From positions 22,598-86,597 of the forward strand of contig JASANZ010002232.1 in the NCBI GenBank assembly GCA_030849805.1: a stretch of DNA of 64,000 bases, given 5' to 3'. Source of the stretch: Sergeia podlipaevii. Taxonomy: Eukaryota > Euglenozoa > Kinetoplastea > Trypanosomatida > Trypanosomatidae. The notes below the pieces were generated by a model. That model had not been told where the DNA came from and did no database searches. It worked only from the letters and a program-made list of their open reading frames with translations. Of the stretch, positions 36,436 through 51,400 are shown one piece after another. The position numbers were made by a program, and so were the translations under genes. The stretch's first letter is position 1. Each line of letters starts with the position of its first letter.

Positions 36436-39400
36436 TCACCGGTATTCCCGTCGCTCTGGCGGTGGAAACGATTTTTCGTTCCCTGTTGTTGGTAAAGCTG
36501 CAAAGGAGACCTTGGGTCTCAGCGAAATACTCATCAACGGCGCTGCTGAGTTACCCACATTAGGCGAGCTGAGAATTGGGGGTTGCCGTGCTATTGCACC
36601 AGCGCCATCCTTTTCGTCAGAGTCTGCCGCGGCCATAACAAACGAAGGTGCGATGTGTCGTCTACCGCCTTCGCCAACAGTCGTGCCGCCTCTCGGTGTG
36701 TTTGAGGACAACTGTGCGTCCTTCTTCAAACCAACTGGGATGGGCGTGACCCCAGATGCTTCGCCTTGAGTCCCAGCGTCACCTAACGCGTCATACAGAG
36801 GTCTAATGGGGGGGTTTCGCTGTGCCTGGCCTCGACTTAGCGACACCGCTAGACCCGACGAGGCAATTCTCTCCCCACCTCTTGGACTCAACTGAAAGGA
36901 CTGCAAGGGCATGTGCAACGGCGAAGCGTGCAGATAACTACAAAGCGAATCATCAGCAAGTTCACCACCACCGCCTCCAGTGCTACCTCCTGCCACATCC
37001 CCGCTTTCCCTCTCTATCGTGTGTGCAAGCGCGAGCGACGTAAGGGCCTGAAACCGCAGCGGATCCACTCCCACACGCCATTCCTCTGCGTATCTATGCA
37101 CAGCAAGCGACTCGGACACGTCCACGTCAGCAGACGAAAGCCGCAGGCCGCGCGTGCTTGGCAGTAGTCGCAACATGTGAGTTTCTGTCTCCTCCTCGTG
37201 TCGTTTGCGCTTTCCGCTCTTGCTGCTAGGGCGTCTTCCTCCACGATCCGGCACATCATCTCCACTGTCCCTCTCTGCCTCGGCACTGCCATCGATGACG
37301 CTGCCGCTTTGCTCCTTCTCACTACCGCATCTATCATCATCATGTCCTTGCATTGCTGTACGATCATTCGCCCCCTCAGTCACGCCGCCACCGCGATCAC
37401 CGCCAAAGTGAAGAAAGTTTAATGCCGCCGTCCAAAACTTGCGAAGCAACAGCAGCAACGAGAGTGTAGCGACACGTGCACCCTCATGACCCTCAACATC
37501 GTCTCCAGCATCAATGACCTCTTCAGTAGCATTCGCGGTGCCGCTGCCGCCGATGCTAGAGGCGCCAACAAGCTCTGGGAAGCGGGCCTTGAACGCTTTG
37601 CGCAACCGCCAATGAACGATGCGCTGCACAATGAAGACCAGAAGCAGCACCACAAGTGCAGTCACACACAGGACAACGTGCCACCTGATGATGCCACCGT
37701 GAAATTGTTCAATAGTGTGTGCAACTTGAGCTGCATAATCAGCTTGGTACTCCGCGGGGGTGTAAGGATATTCAATGATGGCTACGTAGTATGTTGCTCC
37801 ATCTCTAAGTTCGATGTGAGATATTTTATCCATCTCTTGAATTTCATCACCAAAACCGAGAGCCTCTTGTAGTACCGAGGTTTTCGTCATCGATGAGTGT
37901 AGAGCAAAAAGTGATAAGTACTCCCGCACTCTCTGATCTGCCAGGGCGACATCATATGCGACGGAATCGCGCCACCCCACGCGAAAGGACACGCGCGAAG
38001 GTTGCACTTCATACACTAGAACCTCCACATCTTTGTGTGGTGATGATGATGCGAGGGCCAGCTGGAGCTCAACCATCTGCTGCCACATGCTTTGCGTCGT
38101 CTGGGAGGTGTACAGCGTTAGTGTACCGTACACCAGCTGGCTCACGAGAATGTAGGTATTATAACTCAGCACAAAGCGCAGTTGCCGTACTCCTGTAGCA
38201 GCAAGCGCTGTGGCAGATGGACTAGCCTCACGTATGCCGGCCTGGCAAGTCTGAGACCACGATACAAAAGTGGGCGTGCCTAGTGGAGAAAGGGTATCAG
38301 TTCCCAAGGGATCAAAGGTTGGCAAAGGCTCAAGGCCAGCTGGTACCAATTTTTCACCGAGGCAAACGGACGCACGCCGTGTCGCGTCTGGCACTGTCAC
38401 TTCAATCGTGGCATGCAGCTTGTTTGCGCTTGGATTCTCCTGAGAAATACTACCTTTCGGTTCAAAAGTCAACTCTTCTACAATCAGTTGAAACGCGTCA
38501 GGGTGGACGTCAATGGGGAGCTGCAGCTTTAGTGTGCCCTTTATACCAGGTACGGTGCGCACAAACGTGAGGGGAGCCATACAGGTCTTGCCGTGAACGT
38601 ACTTGGTGCATACCGTTGTAGTTGCAAAGACTACGGGTGAAGCCAAGGGAGAATGCGCGCTGAATGTGCTTTCCTTGAGAGTGCTGTCGATGCTGCTGCC
38701 AGGACGGGAAGGTGTGGTCAACTCTGGAGTAAAAGATATAGTGAAGTTGGGCATAGGGGGTAGACGGCTGTCCAAGTCCTTTAGAAACAGCTGCACTGCC
38801 GTGAGCCCTGTACAACGAGAGAGGGTAGAGCAGTCAGGCATGAGCTGGCACATAGCCGTATCCACAGTGCTAAATAGAGGGTCTGTCATCATGTACGTTA
38901 TGGGCCGCAGCGGATCGCTGATATTGGCAACAAACAACGTGTTGTCGATATCGCAGACGATGGTGTCGCGCCACGGCAAAAATCCGTTCGATGATGGGAT
39001 CGGACACTTCTCGCTGAACAGCCACAGCACATGCTCTCGACCCCACTTCCAAGGGGAAGCAGCAGAAGCAGCGAATTCGAACGCGTCACGGCCAACATAC
39101 GCAATCTGTTTGAAGTGAATCGTGGCCAGCGAGGACGAGCTGCGGACCCCGACAGAGCCCATCACTGCTGCGGCAAGAAGTTGTACTCCAGGCTTCGTGC
39201 TCTTGTCGACATCTTTCCCTATGGGGGCACACTCCTTGGTGCCAACAGAGCCAAACAGAACCTTGGATACAGAAATTTGGCCAGCGACACGGTACTCGCT
39301 ATCGGCTACTGGCCGCGTGATCACTGTCGCACGGTCGTAGTCCAGATATACTGACCCATATGAGGGAGAAACGAGTATCCCAGCGTAGTGGTACCGTGAG

Positions 39401-42400
39401 CTTAAAAATGACCACGCCCCGCAGCCCACGTCGTCATTGGCGTTACCAGAGCGTGAGAAGAGAACACTAGGTTGGCACGGCGCAAGCGCAGCGTGCTGAC
39501 ATGACTGAAACGCTGATACATACGACTCCTCAATGTTCATGAGTCCGGTGCTGTGCGCTGGGGTAAGCGATAGAGCCAAGCCAATTGGATTTGCAAAAAT
39601 GTCACAGTTGACAATCAACAGGGTGTTTACACTGTAGCTAAACACACCAACAAAGCGGTTTAGATACACACTCAAAAATGAAAAGGCTTCGTGAGGAAGC
39701 ACTTGCAAGCTTTCTTTAGTATGCCTTACATCGTCACCACTTGCCTCTTTCTCTCTCGTGACATAAAGATCGTCTAATGCTAACACGAAGAGACCAATGA
39801 AGTTGCTATGTGCGACAAGTCGTATGGTGCGGGAGGAGCCGATGTATGGAAGGCACAGGCCCTCACTTTCAGAGCCGGCAGCAACAAAATCACAAATTAC
39901 CGCTTCTCCAAACCCCCGATTGAAGAGACTACAGAGTGACTCCACAGACGCCTCTGAGGGTGACACCGCATCGGCAGACCCCGGAAGCAGCATTTCTCTT
40001 CTCCTATCCACTTCTATCTCATTCGTGATGGTGGTGGATGTGCTACTGCCACCGCTCTCCACATCAGCATCATGAACGCGGTTTCGATAATAGCGAGTGC
40101 CAGCCACGATGGTACCACGTATGTGACTCAAAATGTGCCCCTCCAACACCAACCCTCCACCAAAGCTTTCCCACACCACACTATCGAATATATAGAGAAC
40201 TTGGCTTGCAGCAGGGGTATATAGCGCGGGGCCGTAGCTGTGCTCAATGACTGTGCTGGCAAAAGAAACGTGCCCGTGAAGGGGCACGTTAACGTACACC
40301 GCGGGCACAAAAAAGAGCTCCGCGCCGATGCTGCCATCAGTAGCCCCTGCGGGGGCTTCTTTGACGGCTTTGCTGCTGTAATTAGTCGATGACGCTTTCA
40401 TGATGCCACCTTGGCCAAAATAACGAAAGGAGATACCCTTTGAGGTAAAGTTGGTAGAGCCAAAGGTAGGCTCGAGATAGCTGCGCGAGGCAACAATCAC
40501 TCGGCATGGTGGCAGCTTCACGCCATCAACAACAGTGCTACCGGAGTAGTGGCGCGACATACACACAAATTCAACCGTCTTGGTCAGACTCACCACCTCA
40601 CTAAACACGTCAGGCGAGCTTGTACGCAGCACGTCGCGGAGTCCGCTCACACCATGAGGATGTGACCACCCTTCCCCAGTAAGAGGTGTTCGTGTGTCAA
40701 TGTTAACCTCATAGCCACCTTCTTCAGGTATTGGCAAGTTATCAGATAGCTGTACAGGCTTCACAGAAAAACTGACGTTTGATGCTGTCACACGTCGTAC
40801 CTCGGCCTCATTAAGATCACTCGAGCTGCTTGTGATGCCGACCAAATCTCCGTTTCTCCATGGGTGCTGTGACGCGTCCCACTCACTGGGTGGCACAAGC
40901 TGCGTTTCTCCTCCTTGCCCATCTTTATCAAACGTCCACTTAAACCACTCTGGCTGCCACCATACAGTGCCGTTAGCTGTGGAAAGTGTACCATTCTCAT
41001 CAATGAAGGGGTGCATACCGTCATGATGATAAAGACTGCGTAGCGGCGGCAAATGCGCATCCCCCGCCCTCACCACCCCTGCTGCCTTCCACGTCGTTGG
41101 CGCATTCGTCAAACCCTCCAGCAGCGCAGTTCCGGGGACGAAGAAGGTACCGCATTCAAGAAGCGTGTTTTCGTCTAGGCGCAAGGGTGCAAGTCGATTC
41201 ACCTCGCCATCGCTTGTTTTCTTCAAGCACATGGACCCACCAAGCTCGATGCGGACGGGCGAATAAGAAGCGTTAGAGGCGCGTATAGAAAACGACCCTA
41301 TCACCACAATTGTCTCGGCCTTCAAGACGATGCCCGTCTGTTGATATGAGTCAAAAGTCGTGTTGAGATAAGAGATGGTGAGGGTACCATACACCAGCAG
41401 CGCACCTGGCACCGTTGCGTTCTCACACAACTGTACACTGTGCCCCACTGGGATCACAAACTGTCGGCGGTCTATGTTTATGACAGAGCTATCAGAGTCC
41501 TCTTCAAAAAGCCATGGTGCTCCGCTTCCCTGCCACGCATCCTCATCGTACCAGTCATATGTACCATCCTTCTGAGGTTGTCGACTTTGCTGAAGAGAGG
41601 GGAGTTTGGAACCACTGCATCGCTCCTCGAGCTGCTTGCATCTATGAGTTTTGATGTACGTCGTCACTTCCGGCATCTTCCACAGTGTATTGGGCAAGGC
41701 ATAGCCAGGCTGCAGGCGCGACAAAGAGGTCGCTGGCACGGAAGCCCTGGAAGAGACATCGTTCACATCGATGGAGGAAACGTCATTGAGACGCAGCGCA
41801 ATACTGGCCAGCGCCGGATAGTACCCCTCGACGTCTAGCAGCGCTTCACCCACAATGCCAGAGCCTCTACTCTCTACGTACGTCAAGAAAGCCGTCGTTG
41901 CTGTTTCTGTATCATGCTCATTGATGCTGCGGACGTCAAAGGTGAGAGGGCTGATGGCAAAGTGGAACAGCGTGTACACAGATCCCTTTCCCTCGTGCGC
42001 AGTGAAACGCGCAGCTACCCCCTCCGGATAGCAATGATATCCATCTCTATCGCGGTAGGAAAACGTAGCATTGTGCTGAGAAGTGCTCATGAGCTGCTGC
42101 AACTTGGTGTAAAGGGTGCCTGCTGCGCTGGAGATGCCTTTAGTGCTGTCTTTAGAAAAAGGAATGAACTCAAATGGAGGGGGCTTACGTGGCCCTGACG
42201 GGGTCTCATCCACGAGAAAGAACAGAGATAATGGGAGCATAACAGTGCCGCCACGTGCACGAGATCTGACAAAGTAGGACTGCATTCGCACATCAAAGAC
42301 ACCCTCTGGGTAGCCAAACGTTGCAAAAAGAACGTTGCATTGCGCAGGTCCTCCGGTGCCCGCTGTGTCGAGGGTAACAGTTAGAATCGTTGGTATGTAC

Positions 42401-45400
42401 GACGGCGCGTGGCATGTGATAACGTCGGTAGCGCGTCTGTTGGTTTGATCTATGATAACGCGAGCGCCTTCGGGGTCGGTGTACCACACGCGGGTGTAGG
42501 ATGCCTCGTACTCTGATAGCTGCGCCACACGGCACCACGGCGCATTCGCAAGGTACGGTGCCCCGACGAAAAGGTGTGTGTCTCTCTTGGTCTTGAAGAG
42601 CACTCCGGTAAGGTCATGCACAGTCACCGTGTCGCCTAACACAACGTACTTCCCGTGAATATTTGTATCGGAGTGAAACAACTCTATAGAGATAATGCGG
42701 ACAGTGAGAAAGTACGCTGCAGCGGTTCGCTCACAGGCGGAGTTAGACACCAACGGAACCGCCGCCAGCATGATGGCTGCCGTGGTCGAGTTATCTGCAA
42801 AGTCTCCCACTAAGAAAAGATTCGTAATATCAATGTGGCCGCCATGGATTGCCTGCAGTCCAATTCGTTGACTCACCCTCGCAGAAGTGTCATTATTGCT
42901 TCTGCTGGTGTCGTGATTTAACTTCGGTACATCCCATAAAACAACGCTCTCAAATCGGTGTGCGATGTTGGAAAAATCAGCGAAGATGTGTGCCCTACCA
43001 CAATCTGCCACTATCGCATTTGTCACCCTGTATCCAGACGATGGCGGCAAGTAAAGGCCATGCAGAGCAACTGAGGAGATAAACAGATTGTCAAACTTTC
43101 CAGCGCGCTGCACGTTCGGACCCACCTCATCGGCTAGTGGCATCTCTGTCTCTTCTCTGTATGACTGTTCCTCCTGTTCACCATCGGTGGCACAGTCATC
43201 GTCTGCAGATGTGTCAAAACCTTGGTTGCCTTCTTTCTTGTCAATCGCATCATCTGCAAACGGAGAAGTCATTAAGTCACGTTGCGAGCATGTGCCCCCA
43301 TTGCTGCTTACATGCAGAGGAAAGATGAAAATGCCGTGCTCCGAGGTGCCGTAAATGTAGATGTACAATACTCGCTCTAAGCTCTGTGAGGAGGAGCAGA
43401 TGTGTGTTGTCGAAGGTGTAAAGAGACGTCGTAGAGAGATCCATACTCCATGCCCGCGCGTATGCAATAGCATTAACTGCTCCAACATCACGGACGCAGA
43501 GGAAAGAAAGATACCTGCAGCAACGGTGTCAATGCCACCAGTATGCAGGCCGGTTTCTACCGTGTACATTCCAAATAGAATGAGCTTTTCATGCCGCGCG
43601 CCAATGACTGCGATACCAGTTCCTTCTGTCCTTAGAACAGACACCTCGGAGAGAAACAATTGCTGAGTCTCGGTGAGTGTTATACCGCGATGATACGTGT
43701 CGTGTACGACGCACATCAACATCGCGACTGTAGCGGTAGGGTAGTTAACCTTGTCCACCCATATAGCGGATCCGTACCGGGTGCCGCGCTTGCCAGCTCT
43801 GTACACCTCGACGGAAGCCAAATCATTGCCGCTACCTTGCAAATGAATAGTAGCACCAACGCCGGTAGACTCAGACTCGGCATCGCCACGAATGACAATT
43901 GTACGTGTCAATAAGACTACCTCAATGCCCCACATGTTATTTAATAGAGGCACCGTTTGATTCATGGTGTACGCGTTTCGTGGCATCCCATTCAACTTCC
44001 CGTTACTAATTGAGGGAAAAGGGGAGTGTGTGTAACGTAGCGGCTCATCAAAGGAAATTATCGAGTAACTACTGCCATCCACGCGCTTGGTAATGCGACG
44101 CACCTCCGTCTTGAAACTCTCCACCTCGTGCTTGCCTCCATCCCTTCCCCAATCCTCCGCGTCACCTCCATCATCGGTAACGACGCCGCTAATGGCAATC
44201 TCATCCCCTACTGTCCAGCTGACTGCGGCGGAGACAGATACAGACGTCTCGCCAGCATACGTAACATTCCTTAAAGAAGCACGTGCAATCTTAGGCACAG
44301 CACCGTGCAACTGAATACTTCCACCTTTTTCAACGGAGAGATGCTTCACCTCCGTCACCCCACTACCGCGTGCTCTATCGAAGACCAGAGAGGTGGAGGT
44401 TTGGACAGGGTCGCCAAACGTAATTACTTTGCCGGCGGTGCTTCTCGCAGCAACCTCATCGGTGCCCGTACGATCGCGCGCAAAAACGGCCTTGTTTGCA
44501 GCAAAGCCTTGTCCATCAAAACCATCTCCGCTCCCCTCACTGTCCTTCAGAAGCGCAACTTCACCAGAGTGTCCAGTGAGGGTAATGATAAAGCGATACG
44601 GAAGCGGCGAGTACACGCTGCCAGCAATCAAAGACCCGTTGGTGCCAATAGTGATGCGCCGCGCGATGAGTTCGATAGAGGTTTCAGAAGTTTCAGGTAA
44701 GATGAGAACGCCATCCACAAGCAAAGACCGCAGCGGAGGAGGTGAAACGTCAAGCAGCACGCGCATCTCTGAAGCAACGTAAACATCACTGCCGAGAGTA
44801 GGAATGTCTGAGCCAAGCCACGCCAAAAACGCTGACCACGCCACCGCAGCGTAGAAAGGCTGAGCAGCCAAAAAAAGCGCATCTCCGCGGGGATTGTCAT
44901 CGCGCCAGGCGATGCCGTTAAGCACCTCGGTTGCTACGTGTCCATCCAAGTGACACACTATATTGCTTCCATTCAGAAATTTGGGAATACATGCAACGCC
45001 ATCCAGCACAATTCTCTCAATGGCATCCAAGCTATCTCCAAAGGACTTTCCAACAATGGTCACCGAGGTGCCGATGGCAGTAGCAAGAGCCGCCAAAGGA
45101 TTGAAGCCCATCACTAACGGTGTCTCCTCTACCACATAGCGGTAGGAAGCACAGCCCACGCCAGTGATACTAGGACACGAATGTAGCTCCTCCTCCGCGT
45201 TTTCTCCTTTCAATTTCGATGGAATGGAAATCAAATCTACGGGGCACATCCCATCCGCATTGAGGCCAACTTGGTACCCGCTCACCTCAGTGCCTGTGAT
45301 GGCAATAGAATCGTCCGTGGGAAATCCCTTGCACCGCAGCATCCAATAAGATGAGGAGATCAGCCTCTCTTCAACACTATCATATGGGATGTCAAATGTG

Positions 45401-48400
45401 TTGATGCCTATACTCAGCGGGCGCCAACGATAGGCGGCGCTCACAGTCAACTTGCGATACCCATTTTCCTCATCGATTTCATATCTAAATAAACCGCACG
45501 TCGCATTTGCAACGGTAAGCTCGCTGCCTTCAGGGTTGGAAGCTTTCGCCTTCCTATGATCCAGCCGAAGAGAGATATCGTGTAGGTAAAGGCGAGAGTG
45601 TTGCATTGCAATGAGTGCTATCGCAAATTCGCCGGTCGAAGATGGCAGCACCACATCTGGTTCCTCATCAATCATTTTCCCAAATGGCACTGCCGTGTCC
45701 ACCGAGGTAGTGGCGTAAACCTGCTCCCTTCTTGAACTCCCAGTGGAGTCTGTCACGGTTGTTGTCGTGAAGTGGTTCAGTTTCTTCCATGTGGCCTTCA
45801 GCGTATTCAGCACTTTCCTGGGATCAGATTCTGATTCAATCATTTCAACAAGGAAGCGGGGCGCGGTGCTGTAGAACGCTGCAAAGCCTGTACGAAGTCG
45901 TGGAAAGAACAAAACATTCATGTACTCACGCAAAAACCACGAAGAAATATGTTCGGGCACCTTGCACTGTATTTCGCCTTGCGCATTGGCACCCAAAACT
46001 TCGCATGGGCGGCCGCACACGTTGATGCGCAACACATCTGAGAGTGCACGCCCTTCCATGGAGCGCACATTGGTGCCGACCAAGGTAATGACTCGGCGCG
46101 CAAAGTAACCGCCACTTTCCGGTTGCACCACGGCAGGTGTGACAGTGAGCGAAAATGAAATGGCCGAGGGTGCGGAGTTGCCATAGTTCCTTGAGTGCAA
46201 CGTGATGTGATCCGTCATAAGCAAATGCGAGGAGGAGGAAGTGTCAACAATGAGGAGCTCATCCGACATCACCAGCGACTCCAGTACATCAGAGCCGTAG
46301 AGAACAAAGAGAGAGGTGAAGATGGAATTATCAGTCGCGACTTCAACGAAGCCATCTTGCGTCAATTGATGCATCTCTTCCCATGATAATTGCAATGGTG
46401 ACGCCAAAGCGCTGTTCTGAAACCGAGTACCAACTATTGCCACGTGCGTGTTCACAATACCCTCATTTGGCGACACAGATAATATTTTAGGAGCCACCCC
46501 AGCAAGATATCTGTAAATGCAGCATGACGCCTCCATCTTCGTAGCAGTGTTGCGCACGGTCACGACCCCTTTGATATCCCCATGTCCTACAGCGGAAGTG
46601 GTGGTGCACCAAAGCTCCGTTGCAGAGGCGGCCGTCACCAAACATGGGAAGCCGCTCACCGTTACCTCGAGTACGCTCAATCCCACAGGAAAGCCACTTC
46701 CGAATAGTCGAAGCGCTTGGCCTCCTTCAGCAAAACCTTTATTGTGCGAGATCCTGTGCAGACTCATCGTACACGTAAAGTGCAAAGAGGATGGGCCACC
46801 CTCTCCGAGAGTGCTGCCATACTCGTCAGTGACGAGCCTCACGGTGGTGTTGGGAAAGGTATTGTAGCATGGCTTCAATAAAACGCATAGGATCCTTGTG
46901 TTCGTCATCTTTACAATTTCGCATCGGCCGTTCCCCACATCGATGTGGGCACCAACGCGCAGGTCTGGCGAGTAACGCAGACGCGTAAAGCCGGCGCCGT
47001 ACACCGCAATCAACATCGGGGCCTGCCCAAAAATTGGAGATATGGAAGTGATGGTAGGGATGCTCGACTGTGGAAGCACACGCACCTGGCAGAGGGTGGG
47101 AACGCTAATACTAATTGATACCGTGAAGTAGCCGCCACGTGTCATAAACGACAAGTCTGGGGAGGCGACAGTGATACTGGTTTCGGTGTACTCAAGAATT
47201 GGCACTGAGAGAGCCAACGGGTCGATTGGTACTTGCGCAATTTGATCGCCCTCCTGCACCATGGCCTCCACTTCAATGGGGTGTTCGGCGTCGCGCTCTA
47301 TTGCAGTGTAGGCGAGAACAGTTGCTCTAGTGTGCGACCATGGATAGAGCGAGCGGCCAACAAGAGTAAAGTTGAGGTTACCGTGCTGGTACACGACCTC
47401 GGAGCCACACGAATCGATCTCGCAGTCTGACATGATAGAGAACGGCGCTCCGTTTTGATGTGGTTTCTGTGAAACAAAAACATCGTACCTGCCGCGGGGT
47501 AGCACATCAGACACGCGGCAGTCAATCGTAGTACCGGAAAAGCGAATGGGCAGGCACTGCACGCACGTGCTTGTTAGAGCAGCAACGTGGACAAAGGTGG
47601 ATCCAATGGCGTTCTTCTTTAGGCACACGAGTACTGTGTGCGAGTTAAGATTTTTGCCCGTGATGACAAGCACTGGAGATGGATCCAGGCACGACACAAC
47701 AGCCGGGGTGACCGATTCGATCGTGGCAATAATGTTTGTGTATGGCACGTATAGATCCATATTCCCATCGGTCCCCGTACCGGTGGTGATAGATTGAGAG
47801 AGCGTTTCTCTACCCGAGAAATCATTGTAGTGCACTGTAATGTTGAGAGGTATGTGGTAGAAGCCAGTGAGAGGGTTGGGCCCATGGTCAAGTGATAATC
47901 GCTCCAAAGCGTGTAGTGGAAGCTTTGGTGTTTTGCACGTCATAGTTCTAGCAGTACTCGTGATGATTTCACATACGTACGTCATCTCTTCTTCAAGCAT
48001 GTCAGCGGCACGCCCAAGGCGAACTGTGAGTGTCTCCATGGAAGCCAGCGGGAGGTTATTGCCTCTAATCACCAGCGTTGACGCGCCAGCGACCGTAGAG
48101 GCGGGAGATGTGCTGTAGTCAGCAAGGGTGACGGAAATGACGCGCGAGGACACGTGTATAGCGAGGCCGCACAAAACTGAAATGCTGCCGTAGTCGGGAG
48201 ATGACACAATGACACCCAAGTCCCCGCCAGGGACATCCTTCGTGATGGATAAGAGGGCTAGATCGCTCGAGAGCAGCTCAGCAGTGATAGCAGAGATGGG
48301 TGCGCCTGAGATACTACTAAACGTGTTACTAATTATGTTTCGTAGGCACCTGATGCGTCTAACAGGCCCAAGGTGTACCTGCAATGTAGAAATGGCGGTG

Positions 48401-51400
48401 GGCACAAACGCATTGGGCAATCCATCTTGCACATGCTGGCTACGATAGGCATTGTACCAGAAAGAAGAGCCGTGAAGGTACAAGTGCTCGTCTGATGAAG
48501 GATTCAGTTCATTATTAGTTACCTTGGATATTAAGTTCACACTCGGCTCATGCCGTAACTTGGCCAGCGATGTGTCCACAATGGTGAAGATTAGTAGCTC
48601 ACCAGTGTGCACCGCAGCCGGCATCCCCTCGCCTCGTCGCGTCCCGTCTACTACAACATCCACGCAATACTGGTAAATCTGCTGCTCGGGTTCTGTATCT
48701 ACCATAACTAGGGCGTCGAGGTCGGTCATGGCGATGGCGGCAGCCAGTGGAACACGCATCTGCAAAGCAGAAATAGGATCCATAAAGCCTGAGCGGGTGC
48801 CACAGTACACCTGGTGTACAGCAATATTGTGGCTGTCGATCCCCACATCCTTTGTTCTATCACTGAGCCCTGCGCCATCCTCCGGTAGAACGGAATATGT
48901 AGTGTGTGCACAGAGCGACTTCAAGCTTTTGTGATGGGTCATATCGGCGTTGAACGAGTAGGCAGCAAACCAGTGGCAGCGACTGTTTTTCACGGTGCCG
49001 CCGCCGCTAAAAAAGCTGCTGCCGTCCCGCCAGCGGCGGCCCACATCGCTATCCGAGAAGAGAAGAAGATCAACGTGTGAGTTCACGCACTCCTCCTCGG
49101 TGGCTACAGAAGAAACAAGCAATGAGGAGTCTGGGTAATAAAGATCTGAGCTGACGTTGAAGAAGATGCGGAGCGGGTGGAGATGCCGCGGCATCTTCTT
49201 TGTCATCCCAGTGTAGTTTTGCGAAGCCCTCTTCACATCTGCTGAAAAGAAAGATGGGGAAGGATCATGCAATGCCCTGCTGACCTCCATGATAAGCGCG
49301 CCGGGCAGATCGCGCGACGAGCGTGTGGGCGGCCCCCAGTTTGCCGATGATGATGATGATGATGATGATGATGTATCCAACGACGCGGCAGCAACAAAAA
49401 GAGATTCTATTGTTTCGTTTTGTTCACTGTCGGCTTCTAACACGCGCGCCTCCAGCGCCACACCGCAGGAGGAGAAACGGAAGCGAGTGATGTTTGACAC
49501 TTGTGAAGCGCTGTAAGTGCAGGAAACGTTAAAAAGAGCCCGAGAAAGATTTGCCATCTCGTACACGCTCGTAACATCACGAAATGGTGAGTCAACAACG
49601 GGCACCTTGCACGCAGTGAACGTGTCTACTGTACTTGTTCGTAGTAACGGGCGTCCGTTACGCAGTCGTGTGCCATCGTGCGCTACGTCCACGACGACCT
49701 GATCGCTATCGCCAAAGCAGTGCGGCCGATAGGTGCCGTTGAACATTGCCTGAAATACAAAGCTGTACACAAATGTGAAGCGCGTAGCTGGCGCTGATAA
49801 CGGTGTTTCTGACCGCGCCATCCAAGGCTCAAAAAGATTGCTGTACTGCTCATATATGTGCACAGGACGAAAGCGTGAGCTATCCACAATACGGACTGGA
49901 AATCCAGGGATCGGCGTTGTGTTGTCATCAGCGAACACGTAAACCGCCACGCCGGAGCCACATGATTCAACTGTGGCCTTCGTTGCGTCGTCCTCACTGC
50001 GCGTGCCTCTTCTCCGAGACGTTGCTGCCTTCCTAAAGGCCACAGTGCATGATACCTTTGAGGATGAAGCGGAAGTCACCACACAGTCACCCTCCGCAGT
50101 GTCATTAGTCTGAAGTTCAAAAAGCGGTATGCTTTTGTTGCTCTCGCGAAGCTCTTTAGACGCAAAGGTGGTGCGTACAGGACGCAAGTACACGCGCACC
50201 TTATACTCCTCCTGTTCCTGGTCCTCTCTAACGTCGCCTAGCTCATCAGTGCTTACGTCAATCAAGGACGACTGCAGCGCCATTCCACGAGGAAATGCGC
50301 CCTCTATGCTTAAAGTATAATCCCACTTAGCGCGCGAGTCTGCCGAGTTGGCTAAACGCAGCCCTTTGTTGTGACAAATGCGATGCACGGACGGTAACAC
50401 AGTGGTCATGGCCGTCTTGTCCAGCTGAGGGAGTACTTGGAACAGGGAGTACGCATCCTTTGGTGCGTACAGAGATCGTGCTAGTACCGAAGTTTCCATG
50501 TCCCCGGTCACCTCTCCTAGCGACCACAGGGCAGACACATTGGCGGCAAAGCCCTCATCTGGCACTAGCGTGTAGTGGGCCAGAAGCACATCCTGCAGCA
50601 GGTGTGCTGTGCTGGCTGACACCTCTCCAGCTGAGCCCTGAGTAGAGGTAGCCGCCATCCTCCCTTCCTTCTGCTCTTCCTGGTCGTAGTGTTCATCTAC
50701 TAGACGGATCATCTGAACCGGTGCGTAGGTGATGCTGCCCAGTCGTGCGCTATAACGCTGAACCAACGCCTCACGCTCCTGCAAGGCCTGGTCTGCACCA
50801 ACCTGCGTGTAGTTTTGCTTGTTCATGATGACAAGACACTGGCGGGGGAGTGAGGCAGATGATGATGATGGTGGTGGTGGTAGATGAACAGCAGTCTGTG
50901 CTGAATCCACACGAAGCCGCGACGCGAATGGCAAGCGCGCTGTGAGGGCAGGCCATTCTGAAACCGGCAGGACGTCATCCAGTAATGGGAGCACCCGCAC
51001 ACGAGTCTGCATCACCGCCACTGGCGCTGTCACCCCAAGCAGAACGGGAGTAAAGTCTGAACGGCGCATGAGAAAAGGCCGTCCTTCATTCCCATCTAGA
51101 AAAAACGTGACCGTTTGCTCTCCTGCATTTGCAAGCGATATCACAGTGTCTAGCACGCCGTCGGCGTTGCTACCAGCAGAACGTGGACTTACCGCATAGG
51201 CTGATGGAAGTACTGAGATCTTTAAAAATTGCAAAGACAGTGTAACGGGAGTACTGACTCCCTTCGCACATGCGGCAGCAGCATTGGTAGAGAGCGTGCA
51301 CCAGTTGGTAGGAAGTTTTTCTGGACTTTGCGGGATGTAAGGAAGTTTGAGCGTGTAGCCATCGTTTTCAACCCTAAAGCCATGTACCTGCACACCGTCA

